Assembly: GCA_050951845.1 (NCBI GenBank)
Contig: JBMNJV010000002.1
Location: forward strand, 124,001-188,000
From: UBA5436 sp050951845
GTDB taxonomy: Bacteria > Bacillota > Clostridia > Saccharofermentanales > DTU023
Length of the DNA: 64,000 nucleotides
Direction: 5' to 3'
Part shown: positions 55,505-64,000 of the stretch, in pieces
Position numbering within the stretch: position 1 is the stretch's first letter
Layout: every line of letters begins with the position of its first letter
Program-made: the position numbers and the translations under genes
The notes under the pieces: generated by a model
What the model saw: the letters and a program-made list of their open reading frames with translations, nothing else
Told to the model about the DNA's origin: nothing
The model's database searches: none

Positions 55505-56887
55505 TTAAGAATTTGTATTATTTCTGCGAAACAGGTTTTTCGGTAAATTATTCAGGATATTAATTAATAAAATAGCGACTACACCACTGGCAAATCCGTT
55601 GTTGTATAAAACAAATCCGCCATGAAAATCCGAACTGATTCTCGTAATGGCATAGTGCATGAAACCTGCAACAATCCCCGGAATTATTCCATAATCCCCG
55701 CACAGCGGTGCAAGAGCAGTGCCGAAAAGTCCGATCATGACAAAACCGGAACTTGATAAATCAGCACCTGCCGCCAATCCGCTCAAAGTCACTCCGAGAA
55801 TAACCGGAATAATATTGAACGGATGTTTACCTAGTGCCGCATAGCCCATTACAGAAAGGATACCTCCGATAACAGGACCTGTTAACGGAGTTCCCATTGC
55901 TAAAGAAAATCCGGTTACTAACAACCCCGTAATTCCCATATTGATGTAGGCATTTGCTGCCCCGCAACACTCGTAAAAAACTTCTCCGTATCCGGTGCGT
56001 TTCAGAAGTTTGAAATAAGATCCTGATTTTTCTGAAATATCTGAATCTGATTTCTTCGAAAGGAAAAGACCCAATAAAAGAATATAGACAGAAAATGCTA
56101 TTAAGAAAATCGCAAAAGGTAGTGAGGTTTTCTCCAGCAAGATATCAGGTCTGGCTACTTCAATCTTGAAAATTCCCAAAAGCGCTATAGTCAAAATACC
56201 TATGAAACCTCCGGCAAACCCCGTATTGTATAATGTATATCCCCGGTGAAGCTTGGAACAATTTGCAGCAAAAGTTATGCCGAAGAATCCAATTAATGCA
56301 CCATATACAATAGCTAAAGGTACAGAAAAATAATAAGGCAATCCGCTATGCAAACCGATAAAACTGACTATAGGACCCATACAACCGAAATTAAAAGCAT
56401 TGGTGATATACTTGCTGAATGGCTGTTTATGTCTTTTGGCATATATATATACCCCTAAATAAAACGGTAAAACATTCAGAACATTCATACCGAAAAATGC
56501 AAAACCTACCGGCATGAAAATATTTACCATAATGAATCCGGTCAATTTTGTTTTGCTTAGCAAAACTACCGTCAGAAGCATAATCAAAAAACAAGCATTA
56601 TGCATTAAAGCTCCGCCGACACCGCCAACCACAAAATAATCAGTCGTTAAGACAGAAGAACTCGAAACAATCCTGATGATTCCATTCCATAAATTACCGG
56701 GTGTGTCCAGAGCAAGACCTAAAATTATAAATGCCGCAAGCATTGTCAGGCAGATTAACCAATTATATTTAATATGTTTATCCGAATTCGTACTTAAATC
56801 AGATTTTTCTTGCGCTGTTAAATCAGACTTTTTCTGTTTTTTGTCATTCTGTATTTGCATGTTTTGTTGAAATTTTTCTTTTCGCAT
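55505..56887 (-). CDS. DUF1576 multi-pass membrane protein with internal duplication
   Basis: About 460 residues: a charged 40-residue cytoplasmic start, then 12 or so membrane helices. Two halves share a motif: LYNTGFAGGFIGI near residue 220 and LYNNGFASGVVAI near residue 435, each preceded by a His/Gly-rich loop (HRGYT, FHGGFV). This matches DUF1576, which has no known function; an internally duplicated transporter is a reasonable guess. The ATG at 56887 is preferred (AAGGA upstream). Confidence 0.75.
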   Translation of the reverse strand: MRKEKFQQNMQIQNDKKQKKSDLTAQEKSDLSTNSDKHIKYNWLICLTMLAAFIILGLALDTPGNLWNGIIRIVSSSSVLTTDYFVVGGVGGALMHNACFLIMLLTVVLLSKTKLTGFIMVNIFMPVGFAFFGMNVLNVLPFYLGVYIYAKRHKQPFSKYITNAFNFGCMGPIVSFIGLHSGLPYYFSVPLAIVYGALIGFFGITFAANCSKLHRGYTLYNTGFAGGFIGILTIALLGIFKIEVARPDILLEKTSLPFAIFLIAFSVYILLLGLFLSKKSDSDISEKSGSYFKLLKRTGYGEVFYECCGAANAYINMGITGLLVTGFSLAMGTPLTGPVIGGILSVMGYAALGKHPFNIIPVILGVTLSGLAAGADLSSSGFVMIGLFGTALAPLCGDYGIIPGIVAGFMHYAITRISSDFHGGFVLYNNGFASGVVAILLINILNNLPKNLFRRNNTNS

Positions 56888-57077
56888 ATTTCTATATTCC
56901 TTTGTCTTTTTTAACATTATAGCTAATTTTCATAATTAGTTATACGATTTCTTTGTTTAATTGTTGACACATTATGTTTTCTCAAGAAAAACCGGTTTTT
57001 AAGTGCTAATATTAGATATATTTCAATCTTAATAATGAATTGTTCTTAAATTTACGACAATAGCTTAAAGGAATAAA

Positions 57078-57800
57078 ATGACAAAAATTAATTATCAAAA
57101 TCAAGAATATAATATTCCGATTGTTTTCGAAGATAATCATTTAATTGTTGTGGAAAAACCTGTCGGTTTGCTTTCACAAGAAGATCAAAGCGGTGATCCT
57201 GATCTCTTAAACATAATCAAAGAATATTTACGCGTTAAGTATAATAAACCGGGTGCCGCCTGGTTAGGTTTAGTCCATCGTCTGGATCGTCCGGTCGGCG
57301 GTTTAATGGCTTTTGCCAAAACATCAAAAGCTGCATCAAGACTATCCGCCCAAATCAGAGAACATCAATTTGTCAGAAAATACGAAGCAGTAATTTACGG
57401 ACAGCCTGAACCGCAAAATGCTGTTTGGTCGGATTATATTTCTCGCGATAAAGTACACGGGAAATATATCGTAACTAATCAGCCCGGAAAATCACACCTT
57501 AACAAGTATCAGAAATGCGAATTAAGTTATCAGGTGCAGAAATATTTACCTCAAACAGATCTGAGTTTGGTCGAAGTAGACTTAAAAACCGGACGCAGCC
57601 ATCAGATCAGGGCACAGATGAAAGCGCATAATCATCCTTTGGTCGGTGACAGATTATACGGAAAAATCACCGATCTGGATCGCAGCACGGACGGTCCGGC
57701 ATTATATGCCACATTTCTTCAATTCAAACATCCGACCAAAGACGAGATTTGTATTTTTAAAAGTCAATCGCAACAAAAACCTTTTGACTTATTCAGGTAA
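57078..57800 (+). CDS. RluA-family pseudouridine synthase (no S4 domain)
   Basis: 240 residues. FEDNHLIVVEKPVGLLSQ, catalytic Asp in VHRLDRPVGGLM, KTGRSHQIRAQM. The short form without S4 resembles YhcT/RluA-like enzymes acting on rRNA or tRNA; target unknown. Plus strand; TTAAAGGAAT precedes the ATG. Confidence 0.9.
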   Translation: MTKINYQNQEYNIPIVFEDNHLIVVEKPVGLLSQEDQSGDPDLLNIIKEYLRVKYNKPGAAWLGLVHRLDRPVGGLMAFAKTSKAASRLSAQIREHQFVRKYEAVIYGQPEPQNAVWSDYISRDKVHGKYIVTNQPGKSHLNKYQKCELSYQVQKYLPQTDLSLVEVDLKTGRSHQIRAQMKAHNHPLVGDRLYGKITDLDRSTDGPALYATFLQFKHPTKDEICIFKSQSQQKPFDLFR

Positions 57801-57889
57801 TTAATGTCGAATAAATTAAGATATAATATTTCAAGTAAAAAATCGGATTTATCAATTTCTAATTTTAATAACGGAGTAAACGGTAAACT

Positions 57890-58549
57890 ATGTTAAAAAC
57901 AAAAGATTTAATCTCATATCAAGGAACCCTGGCAGAAAAGCTATTAGAACAAGTAGAATATCCTTGGCAGGCTCTGCCCTTGATCAATCAATACATCTTA
58001 GAAACAGGACCCGGTTTGCCAAAATCGGAATATAGTCAAATCAAAGATGATATTTGGATTCATCACACTGCACAAATCGCTGAATCCGCTCTGCTCAACG
58101 GACCGCTGATCATCGGACCAGATAATGAAATCAGACATAATGCATTTATCAGAGGCGGCGTAATTGTCGGAGATTCCTGTGTAGTAGGCAATTCAACGGA
58201 GTTGAAAAACTGTATTTTGGTTTCTCATGTCGAAGCTCCGCATTTCAATTACGTCGGCGACTCAATTCTCGGCAGATACAGTCATCTCGGTGCCGGTTCA
58301 ATAACATCGAATATTAAGGCTAATCGCAGTAATGTAATTCTTAATTATCAAAATGAATTAATCGAAACCGGTTTAAGAAAATTCGGTGCAATTGTCGGTG
58401 ATCACGTAGAAGTCGGCTGCAATGCAGTACTTAATCCGGGAGTTATTATCGGCAAAAACACCATCATCTATCCTCTTTCAATGGTCAGAGGTATTATTGA
58501 AGCTAATATAATTTACAAAAACCAAAATGAAATTGCCGAATTAAAATAA
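57890..58549 (+). CDS. Left-handed beta-helix (GlmU-like) transferase
   Basis: 219 residues. After a 75-residue helical start, hexapeptide-type repeats run through the protein (AQIAESALLNGPLIIGPDNEI, VGDSILGRYSHLGAGS given here as separate blocks). The latter and FGAIVGDHVEVGCNAVLNPG resemble the acetyltransferase half of GlmU. No pyrophosphorylase domain is present, so it is not a full GlmU. Substrate unknown. It follows the RluA-type gene by 90 bases. Confidence 0.75.
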   Translation: MLKTKDLISYQGTLAEKLLEQVEYPWQALPLINQYILETGPGLPKSEYSQIKDDIWIHHTAQIAESALLNGPLIIGPDNEIRHNAFIRGGVIVGDSCVVGNSTELKNCILVSHVEAPHFNYVGDSILGRYSHLGAGSITSNIKANRSNVILNYQNELIETGLRKFGAIVGDHVEVGCNAVLNPGVIIGKNTIIYPLSMVRGIIEANIIYKNQNEIAELK

Positions 58550-58564
58550 AGATAAATTCCGGTA

Positions 58565-58596
58565 AAGAGGAGCAGAATCAATATTCAGCTCCTCTT
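58565..58596. terminator. Hairpin between convergent genes
   Basis: AAGAGGAGC (58565-58573) pairs with GCTCCTCTT (58588-58596), and after an A-A mismatch GAAT pairs with ATTC. No long T run follows on either strand, so termination strength is uncertain. Confidence 0.6.
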
Positions 58597-58662
58597 ATCT
58601 GATAGGGTACAGCAAAATCCCTCCGGTGATTTATTTGATCTCGTTATTAAATTATTCTTCGA

Positions 58663-60591
58663 CTAATCAAGCATACAGATCGGATCATTGAAAGGAGCCA
58701 CCCAGGAGGTGCGGGCTGCATCATAGTTTTCCGCTGCATATTCAGCGAGAAAGACATTCCAAGGGACCACCCGGATGTCCATCGTGATACCGTACCGGGC
58801 AAAGCCTTGTTGTAAGTCATCAGTCACGGAATCATCAACAGATGTCAGAAATTCAAAACGAAGTGGTGTATCCGCGGAAAGCACACCGTCTTCAAAGATA
58901 TATCCTGCACCCTCAAGTAGTCCGATGGCTTTCGCTTCATCCGCACCTGTCTGAAAGTAACCATCTTCCACCGGATAAGTGTAGTCTTGATCATTTGTTT
59001 TAAAGATACCGCCGTGTCCGTCAGACATCCCCGCCGGAACGATAGAGGTTGCAATCGTCTGTCCTGTTCCCTCACCTGACATAAAAATTGATTCACGATC
59101 AATCAAGAGTGAGAGAGCTTGTCTTATGTCTTTTGCCTGCTGCACGGTTTTACCGGCAAAAAGCCCGGACTTTTCGTTAAGATAAATGCAATCGATAGTT
59201 AAACTTTCAATCTCATATAAATCAGGTCGCCCGATCAGGTCCGGTATTTCAGAACGCGGTAACCTGTTGGCGAAGTCCAGCTCACCGGTTTCATACATCG
59301 CCAGGACGGTATCTGCATCTTCATTCAGAATAAATTCGAGTGATTCCAGTGTTACTTCATCAGCACGATGGTAATTCGGATTCTTGACATACTTCATACT
59401 TTCATTATGTTTCCACTCTGCAAGCGTGAATGCACCGTTCGAGACGAAACCGGATTCCAGCGCCCAGGCCCCGGCATCCGGGATTTTGCCATCAGTATCC
59501 TTGTAGCCCTCAGCACCTTCAACAGTCGCCTGATGTACCGGCAGAAATGCTGATTTGCAGATTAAATTCAAGAAGTATGCGTTCGGTATATCCAGAACCA
59601 CAGTCAAAGTCCGTCCGTCTTCAGACGCTTTAACATTGAGTTTATCCGGATAACCTTCGATAACATTCAGAGCCGAGGAATTGCAGATGGCAGCTGCACG
59701 TTTCCAGGACCATTCGAAGTCGGCGGCGGTAAGTTTACTGCCGTCAGACCATTTCAGATTCGGTTTCAGTGTAAAAGTGTAAGTTAATCCGTCTTTTGAA
59801 ATCTCAACACCTTCCGCTAAGTCCGGCACCAACTCACCGTTTTTATCATAAGTATAAAGACCGGCAAAAGTGTGCAAAGCTAAAATCCCGCCATCAGTCG
59901 AAATAATCAGTGCCGGATCAAGACGAGCAGGTTCACCAATCAGATTAATACGTAAAGATTCAGCATCACCCTTACTTGCAAACATAAAGTACCTCTCTCC
60001 GGACAGCGTCGCGTATACACCTTCAACATCATCTTTCATCAGGTAGAAGTTATTGAAATTAGTGAGAGGAGCATATATACCTGTTTCCATCAGCATATCC
60101 TCGGCTTTATGCATCAGCTGTTCACGCACAACCGGATCGGATTCCTCTTTAATGTCAGCAATCAGCTTATCATAGGGAGCCCAGTCGATGGCAACAACTC
60201 TGTTTTCGAGTACTTCTTGTTCAGATTCCGGATCTTCAGTTTTATCCGATGTATCCGTTGCTTGCGGTTCTTCAGTTTCTTTCGGTTCATCTGTCTCTTT
60301 TTGTGTATCTGCTTTGTTTGATAAGTCCGTTTCTTTCGAGATATCTGTCTGCTCCGGTTCGGTTTTATCTTTGGTTTCAGCAGTCGATGTTGTATTTGTC
60401 TGCTCAGTATGAGCTATCGTTGTATCACTTTCTTTTTTTGTCTCAGCGGCCTGCAGAGCAGCTGATTGTTCAGCAGGAGTTTCTGTTGTTTTATTCTCCG
60501 TTTTCGTCTCTTTAGATCCGCAAGCGGTGAACAGACCAACGGCCATTGCCAGGGTCAAAAGCAGAGCAAGTAATTTTGTCGACTTTTCCAT
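58663..60591 (-). CDS. OppA-like (SBP family 5) lipoprotein, apparently circularly permuted
   Basis: 642 residues. Signal peptide with lipobox FTAC, then about 110 residues of Thr/Glu/Lys linker. Residues ~135-210 (YDKLIADIKEESDPVVREQL, MHKAEDMLMETG, FYLMKDDVEGVY) are what normally ends an OppA-type protein. Next comes the usual mature start (LRINLIGEPARLDPALIIST, GLYTYDKNGELVPDLAEG, LKWSDGSKLTAADFEWSWKR) and the body. The frame stops at WVAPFNDPICMLD, just where the tail would begin, and nothing tail-like follows. No permease genes are adjacent. GGAGAA precedes the ATG. Confidence 0.85.
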   Translation of the reverse strand: MEKSTKLLALLLTLAMAVGLFTACGSKETKTENKTTETPAEQSAALQAAETKKESDTTIAHTEQTNTTSTAETKDKTEPEQTDISKETDLSNKADTQKETDEPKETEEPQATDTSDKTEDPESEQEVLENRVVAIDWAPYDKLIADIKEESDPVVREQLMHKAEDMLMETGIYAPLTNFNNFYLMKDDVEGVYATLSGERYFMFASKGDAESLRINLIGEPARLDPALIISTDGGILALHTFAGLYTYDKNGELVPDLAEGVEISKDGLTYTFTLKPNLKWSDGSKLTAADFEWSWKRAAAICNSSALNVIEGYPDKLNVKASEDGRTLTVVLDIPNAYFLNLICKSAFLPVHQATVEGAEGYKDTDGKIPDAGAWALESGFVSNGAFTLAEWKHNESMKYVKNPNYHRADEVTLESLEFILNEDADTVLAMYETGELDFANRLPRSEIPDLIGRPDLYEIESLTIDCIYLNEKSGLFAGKTVQQAKDIRQALSLLIDRESIFMSGEGTGQTIATSIVPAGMSDGHGGIFKTNDQDYTYPVEDGYFQTGADEAKAIGLLEGAGYIFEDGVLSADTPLRFEFLTSVDDSVTDDLQQGFARYGITMDIRVVPWNVFLAEYAAENYDAARTSWVAPFNDPICMLD

Positions 60592-60662
60592 TCTTTTCTC
60601 CTAATGTTTTTTATTAGATAAATAATCTACTTTAATCCTAATCAGACATCGTCGGATTAAAA

Positions 60663-61631
60663 TCAGTTTAACAAGGTAAAAGATTCAAAAATCCGCATCG
60701 CCTGATTGTAGTAGGAAGGCACACCCTCATGTTCGATTTCTTCCCAGTATATAAGTGCAAATGTATCGGCGTGATTTCCCTGGATTGCAATAATAATCAT
60801 ATCGGCAATTATTTCGGATCCGTTATAAATATCGTAAGTAAGCGTCAGCGCACCTGGAAATGCGTCATAATGGGCATCTCCTGCGAAAATAAGATCGGAA
60901 CCCGTTGCCCAGTCGCCCTCCAGCCACGCATCGACATATTCCTGGTAAACCTCAGAGAAATCAATCAGCGGAATCGGAATGTTTTCGATCATAATACCTT
61001 GGCGGTCATCACCTTCCGGAATAAAGCGACCATACGTATCTCCACTGGTTTCTTCATCATAAAACCACTCATCATATAACATGATCGAAAATGATCCGCA
61101 CGCCCAGTTAAATAATGGTGGTTCGTCGGCAGGTGCGTTCAGATCAATCTCGATATCTGTATTCGGACTAGTTGCAGTAGGCGCAGCCGAACTCGTTGCA
61201 GTGGTTATAATCGGACTTGTTGCAGTGGTTGTACTCGTACTTGGTGTAGTCGTTGTACCCGGACTTGTTGCAGCGGTTGTACTCGTACTTGGTGTGGCGG
61301 TTGTAACCGGACTTGTTGCAGCGGTTGTACTCGTACTTGGTGTGGCGGTTGTAACCGGACTTGTTGCAGCGGTTGTACTCGTACTTGGTGTGGTGGTTGT
61401 AACCGGACTTGTTGAAGCAGTTGTACTCGTACTTGGTGTGGTGGTTGGATTCGAATTAATTACAATGGTTGGATTCGAAATGATTACCGGATCTGTTTTT
61501 TCATTATTGTCGATTATCGATAATGAACCGTTATCTGCGGTTTTACCACAGGCAGAGACAGCCAATAATAACAGCAATGTTAACGCAAAACTCAACAACT
61601 TGCACTTTATATTTCTGTTTGTATTCTTCAT
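60663..61631 (-). CDS. Lipoprotein with 16-residue Thr/Ser/Pro repeats
   Basis: About 322 residues. Signal peptide with lipobox VSAC. The linker carries repeats of the type TTAATSPVTTATPSTS, 16 residues each. The C-terminal 165 residues (CGSFSIMLYDEWFYDE, GIMIENIPIPLIDF, MRIFESFTLLN) form a globular domain reminiscent of PsbP/DUF1795-type domains; no firm family. The ATG at 61631 follows AAGAGG; an in-frame start 7 codons earlier is unlikely. Confidence 0.75.
   Translation of the reverse strand: MKNTNRNIKCKLLSFALTLLLLLAVSACGKTADNGSLSIIDNNEKTDPVIISNPTIVINSNPTTTPSTSTTASTSPVTTTTPSTSTTAATSPVTTATPSTSTTAATSPVTTATPSTSTTAATSPGTTTTPSTSTTTATSPIITTATSSAAPTATSPNTDIEIDLNAPADEPPLFNWACGSFSIMLYDEWFYDEETSGDTYGRFIPEGDDRQGIMIENIPIPLIDFSEVYQEYVDAWLEGDWATGSDLIFAGDAHYDAFPGALTLTYDIYNGSEIIADMIIIAIQGNHADTFALIYWEEIEHEGVPSYYNQAMRIFESFTLLN
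61222..61449. repeat. Tandem 48-bp repeats inside a lipoprotein gene
   Basis: Units begin at 61222, 61270, 61318, 61366 and 61414 (last partial). The units at 61270 and 61318 are identical; the others differ by a few bases. They encode the Thr/Ser/Pro linker in frame (48 = 16 codons), so copy number can change without a frameshift. Confidence 0.92.
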
Positions 61632-61785
61632 TTTTAATACCTCTTTAATCAATGAATTGTATTTTTTACTTAAGTCAGTTTTTTAATATCGACATCGATA
61701 CACGGAAAACAGTAGTATGTATCAGTGTCGGAAATCACATCCAATGCAGAGAGCAGCCCGGACCGCCCTGATCTATATATAGTTT

Positions 61786-62919
61786 TTACGGGTAAACCGG
61801 TAAATCATTAATGAACGTATAATCACTGCGGGAATCGCTGATCAGATTAACCGTGACACTAAAATCTTTAAGAGTGTCAATATTATAATTAGCTTTCAGC
61901 TGAATGCTGCTTAAGTAGATTTCTAAGATTCCCTTACAACTCACGGGAATATCCGCATAAAAGCCATAACCTCCTATCTCGACTCCGTTAAGAATAAAAT
62001 CGGAAACAGAGGCGGAAATTTCTTCGCTACTTTTATTTTCAACAAACATAGTACATTTAATGCCGTCCTCATTTTGTACAGTTTTGATCAGGGTTATCCT
62101 CACCTCCTCATTATCTGCCAGTACTCGTTCTTCTTTCTGTGGTTGGATATTTCTGTCATCTTCTTTAAACGGAACAGTCAATCTGGGAAGGACATAAAGA
62201 TCTTCCCAGGTCTCATCGTTGACAAGGGTCATCTCAATTTCGACAGAGGAGATATCAGTAATTTGAGCCTTTTCCAGTTCATATGTAGTTAATTCCAGGC
62301 TAGCCTGATTTGTAGTGTGAGGATCCACGATGCCGCCAAAAACGCTTAGGTTGAGAACTATTCCGTTCACAATAATATAATCGTCTGAAAAATTCAGAGT
62401 AAGATCACTTTTATTTTCGTAACTGAACAGGATTTCCGAGTAACCGTAGCCTTGTGCTATCTCCAATCCGTCTACGCTGATTTTCACCAATTCGTCCTCG
62501 TATATTATCCCGGGCTGTAGCAGGGCAAAGGTAACTTCTTGCTGTTCATCACTGCTCGCCGTGGATTCCGGCAGTTCATTTTGTAAATCCGGCTTTGTTG
62601 TAGTACCTGATTCCTTTACTTGAGATTTTGTCGTTGTCGTACCTGATTCCCGTGCTTGAGATTCAGAAGGATCCTCTGTCCGGGAGCTATCCGTCTGAGA
62701 GCTGTCCGTCTGAGAGATATCTGTCCGGGAGCTATCAGTCCGGGAGCTATCCGTCTGAGAGCTGTTATCCGATTTGGAGTTGGTTTCAAGTGAAGTCTCA
62801 CTTTCCTGCTGCTCATCTTGTTTTTCCGGCTTTACCTTAGCGGCACAAGAGGAAATTGAAAACAGAATAATCAGAGTTAACAGCAGAAAAGCTCCTTTTC
62901 GAATAATCCCTTTTTTCAT
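61786..62919 (-). CDS. Lipoprotein with Ser/Thr/Asp-rich repeat linker, unknown function
   Basis: 377 residues. Signal peptide with lipobox ISSC, a linker of about 100 residues containing DSSQT/DSSRT repeats, then two related beta-rich halves: ILFSYENKSDLTLNFSDDYI and IKCTMFVENKSSEEISASVS look like copies of one domain. Such DUF-type domains are common on clostridial surface lipoproteins. GGAGAAATACC precedes the ATG. No function is known. Confidence 0.75.
   Translation of the reverse strand: MKKGIIRKGAFLLLTLIILFSISSCAAKVKPEKQDEQQESETSLETNSKSDNSSQTDSSRTDSSRTDISQTDSSQTDSSRTEDPSESQARESGTTTTKSQVKESGTTTKPDLQNELPESTASSDEQQEVTFALLQPGIIYEDELVKISVDGLEIAQGYGYSEILFSYENKSDLTLNFSDDYIIVNGIVLNLSVFGGIVDPHTTNQASLELTTYELEKAQITDISSVEIEMTLVNDETWEDLYVLPRLTVPFKEDDRNIQPQKEERVLADNEEVRITLIKTVQNEDGIKCTMFVENKSSEEISASVSDFILNGVEIGGYGFYADIPVSCKGILEIYLSSIQLKANYNIDTLKDFSVTVNLISDSRSDYTFINDLPVYP
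62678..62767. repeat. Six 15-bp repeats in the lipoprotein linker
   Basis: Units of the type gtccgggagctatcc or gtctgagagctgtcc start at 62678 and every 15 bases to 62753. They encode five-residue DSS(Q/R)T repeats in frame. Confidence 0.85.
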
Positions 62920-63015
62920 GGTATTTCTCCTTTCGTTTTTATCAGAACGAGGAATTAAATATAATTAAATGCTTATCTTCTTACTGATTTATCGCATAAT
63001 CTGCGTGCACACAGT

Positions 63016-64000
63016 TCAATGCTTTGTATCCAGCGAAACACCGATCAAATCAAGTTGTTTAGAAACAACATCTGTGTTTGTCTCATCATAAAAACCTTCT
63101 AACGCAAAGATTCTTGAACCCAGCTGCACAACATGAATTGTTCCGTGCATGAGTTTTTCGTCTACGTCGTCATTATAGGTAAAGTCGAGGAAAATACTGC
63201 AAATTTGCTTTTTACCTAGGGTATAAATATCCGTACCTTGCGGTTCGCCGCTAACCGTAGCAAAAGCCTGAAATTGGTCATTTAAAAACAACACAGCATC
63301 TTCAATCGTGGAAGCTTTATCGGAAATGTCGAAAACATTGATCGAAGCACTGCCTGTGCTGAATTGCGACTCATCAAAATACATGTGGAACAGTTCACCG
63401 TTTTCAATACCGGTCGGTATCGCGTAATAGCTGTCGTAAACCATTTGCATATTCGCTGTTTGAGCCTCGACAATAACTTGATCAGATTGAGGAACAGCAA
63501 ACAGTGTTAGACCGGACAGGCAGTTTTCCAGCTGTTCTTTATGTGCTATATAATCCGGATCTTTTGTATCTTGGCCGACTAGTAAGAAGTAACAACCGGG
63601 TCCGGAACTTGGGGCAAAACCATAGAGCGACCATTCAGCTGTATTACCGGCACAGGTAAAATCAGCTTTAATCGCAGGGATAGAACCTAACATCACAGAT
63701 TCTGTTTTTTGCAGACTGGGTATAACGTCAAGATAAAAATAATCTAGTGTATAGGGCAGGATTTCAGCAATGTTTTGCTGAAAATCTTCCAGATTATACA
63801 TCGGTGCACCGCAGGCATAAGCGAAAGAGCAAGCAACAGTAGTATAGTTTGCGCGGTTGGCAATGAAATAGGATAAGGAGTCGCTGTTATCAATGCTTAA
63901 GTCAGACGGCAGAGAAATCTGGATGCCCAGAGCATCATTGCGCAATAACTTAAGCTCTGTATTCTCTGCTGCTGTGTCTGTAATCGGAACAGTGGTTACG
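63016..64000 (-). CDS. Probable fourth lipoprotein, N-terminus cut by the window edge
   Basis: The frame is open from the window end to a stop at 63016, 328 residues visible. An internal TTG at 63945 is not the likely start, because the sequence before it (TTVPITDTAAENTELKLL) reads as a Thr-rich linker like those of its neighbours. The body (LGIQISLPSDLSIDNSD, PAIKADFTCAGNTAEWSLY, IDLIGVSLD near the end seen as LDLIGVSLD) has two repeated DUF-type halves. Function unknown. Confidence 0.7.
   Translation of the reverse strand, partial: VTTVPITDTAAENTELKLLRNDALGIQISLPSDLSIDNSDSLSYFIANRANYTTVACSFAYACGAPMYNLEDFQQNIAEILPYTLDYFYLDVIPSLQKTESVMLGSIPAIKADFTCAGNTAEWSLYGFAPSSGPGCYFLLVGQDTKDPDYIAHKEQLENCLSGLTLFAVPQSDQVIVEAQTANMQMVYDSYYAIPTGIENGELFHMYFDESQFSTGSASINVFDISDKASTIEDAVLFLNDQFQAFATVSGEPQGTDIYTLGKKQICSIFLDFTYNDDVDEKLMHGTIHVVQLGSRIFALEGFYDETNTDVVSKQLDLIGVSLDTKH

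Noticed and set aside
58550..58662. A frameshifted C-terminal tail for the OppA-like protein
   Set aside because: No frame in the bases after the stop resembles the family tail, and the tail-like segment is present upstream, so permutation explains it better.
61081..61686. Plus-strand frame of about 200 residues rich in Val and Leu
   Set aside because: It is the complement of the 48-bp repeats and linker of the minus-strand lipoprotein, with no ribosome site.

Overview
The window reads as a chromosomal segment of a low-GC Gram-positive bacterium of the Clostridia type. Pointers are strong Shine-Dalgarno sites, the Firmicute-style order acpP-rnc-smc-ftsY, FabK as enoyl reductase, a GlpP antiterminator, an RNase III/SMC/FtsY block, and many lipoproteins with Firmicute lipoboxes. 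The genus cannot be fixed from sequence alone. Metabolism looks fermentative: anaerobic glycerol-3-phosphate oxidation and no respiratory genes. Almost all genes lie on the minus strand.

Layout. 1-16840 (minus) is core housekeeping: ftsY (cut by the window edge), smc, rnc, acpP, pgsA, rimO, recX, recA (with a good promoter and a near-consensus LexA box), cinA, folD, an FtsK/SpoIIIE translocase, a NUDIX hydrolase, rnhA and pdxS. A single plus-strand gene of the F420-0:glutamate ligase family follows, then tRNA-Tyr and a CAT-anticodon tRNA. 19740-26523 is a glycerol module: glpF, glpK, a DUF1667 protein, an FAD oxidoreductase and glpA on the minus strand, with a divergent glpP. 26613-30268 is the serine pathway (serC, serA) with a DUF1015 gene. 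An intact IS66 element (30519-32978) with 23-bp inverted repeats and an 8-bp target duplication sits upstream of serC. Two tRNA-Pro genes, a Na+/phosphate cotransporter, tRNA-Glu and a 58-residue membrane ORF follow.

36431-46465 is a complete type II fatty-acid cluster in transcription order acpP, accB, accC, a fused accD-accA, fabH, fabK, fabD, fabG, fabF, fabZ and a MarR/FabT-type regulator. 46590-51012 encodes an ECF-type importer: S component, fused double ATPase, T component, and a surface lipoprotein with a DUF4430 (transcobalamin-like) domain. Then come an RluF-type pseudouridine synthase, a PhoR/WalK-like kinase with its response regulator, a TIM-barrel protein of unknown function, a DUF1576 membrane protein, an RluA-type synthase and a left-handed beta-helix transferase.

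58663-64000 is an accessory block of four lipoproteins with long Ser/Thr/Glu-rich linkers. One is an OppA-like solute-binding protein that looks circularly permuted: the segment that normally ends the family is found near the N-terminus, between the linker and the usual start of the mature domain, and the reading frame stops where that tail would normally begin. This is the most unusual item in the window. Other points of note are Pho-box-like repeats near the phosphate transporter, repeated heptamers in the glpA leader, the AccD-AccA fusion and the ECF/DUF4430 system.
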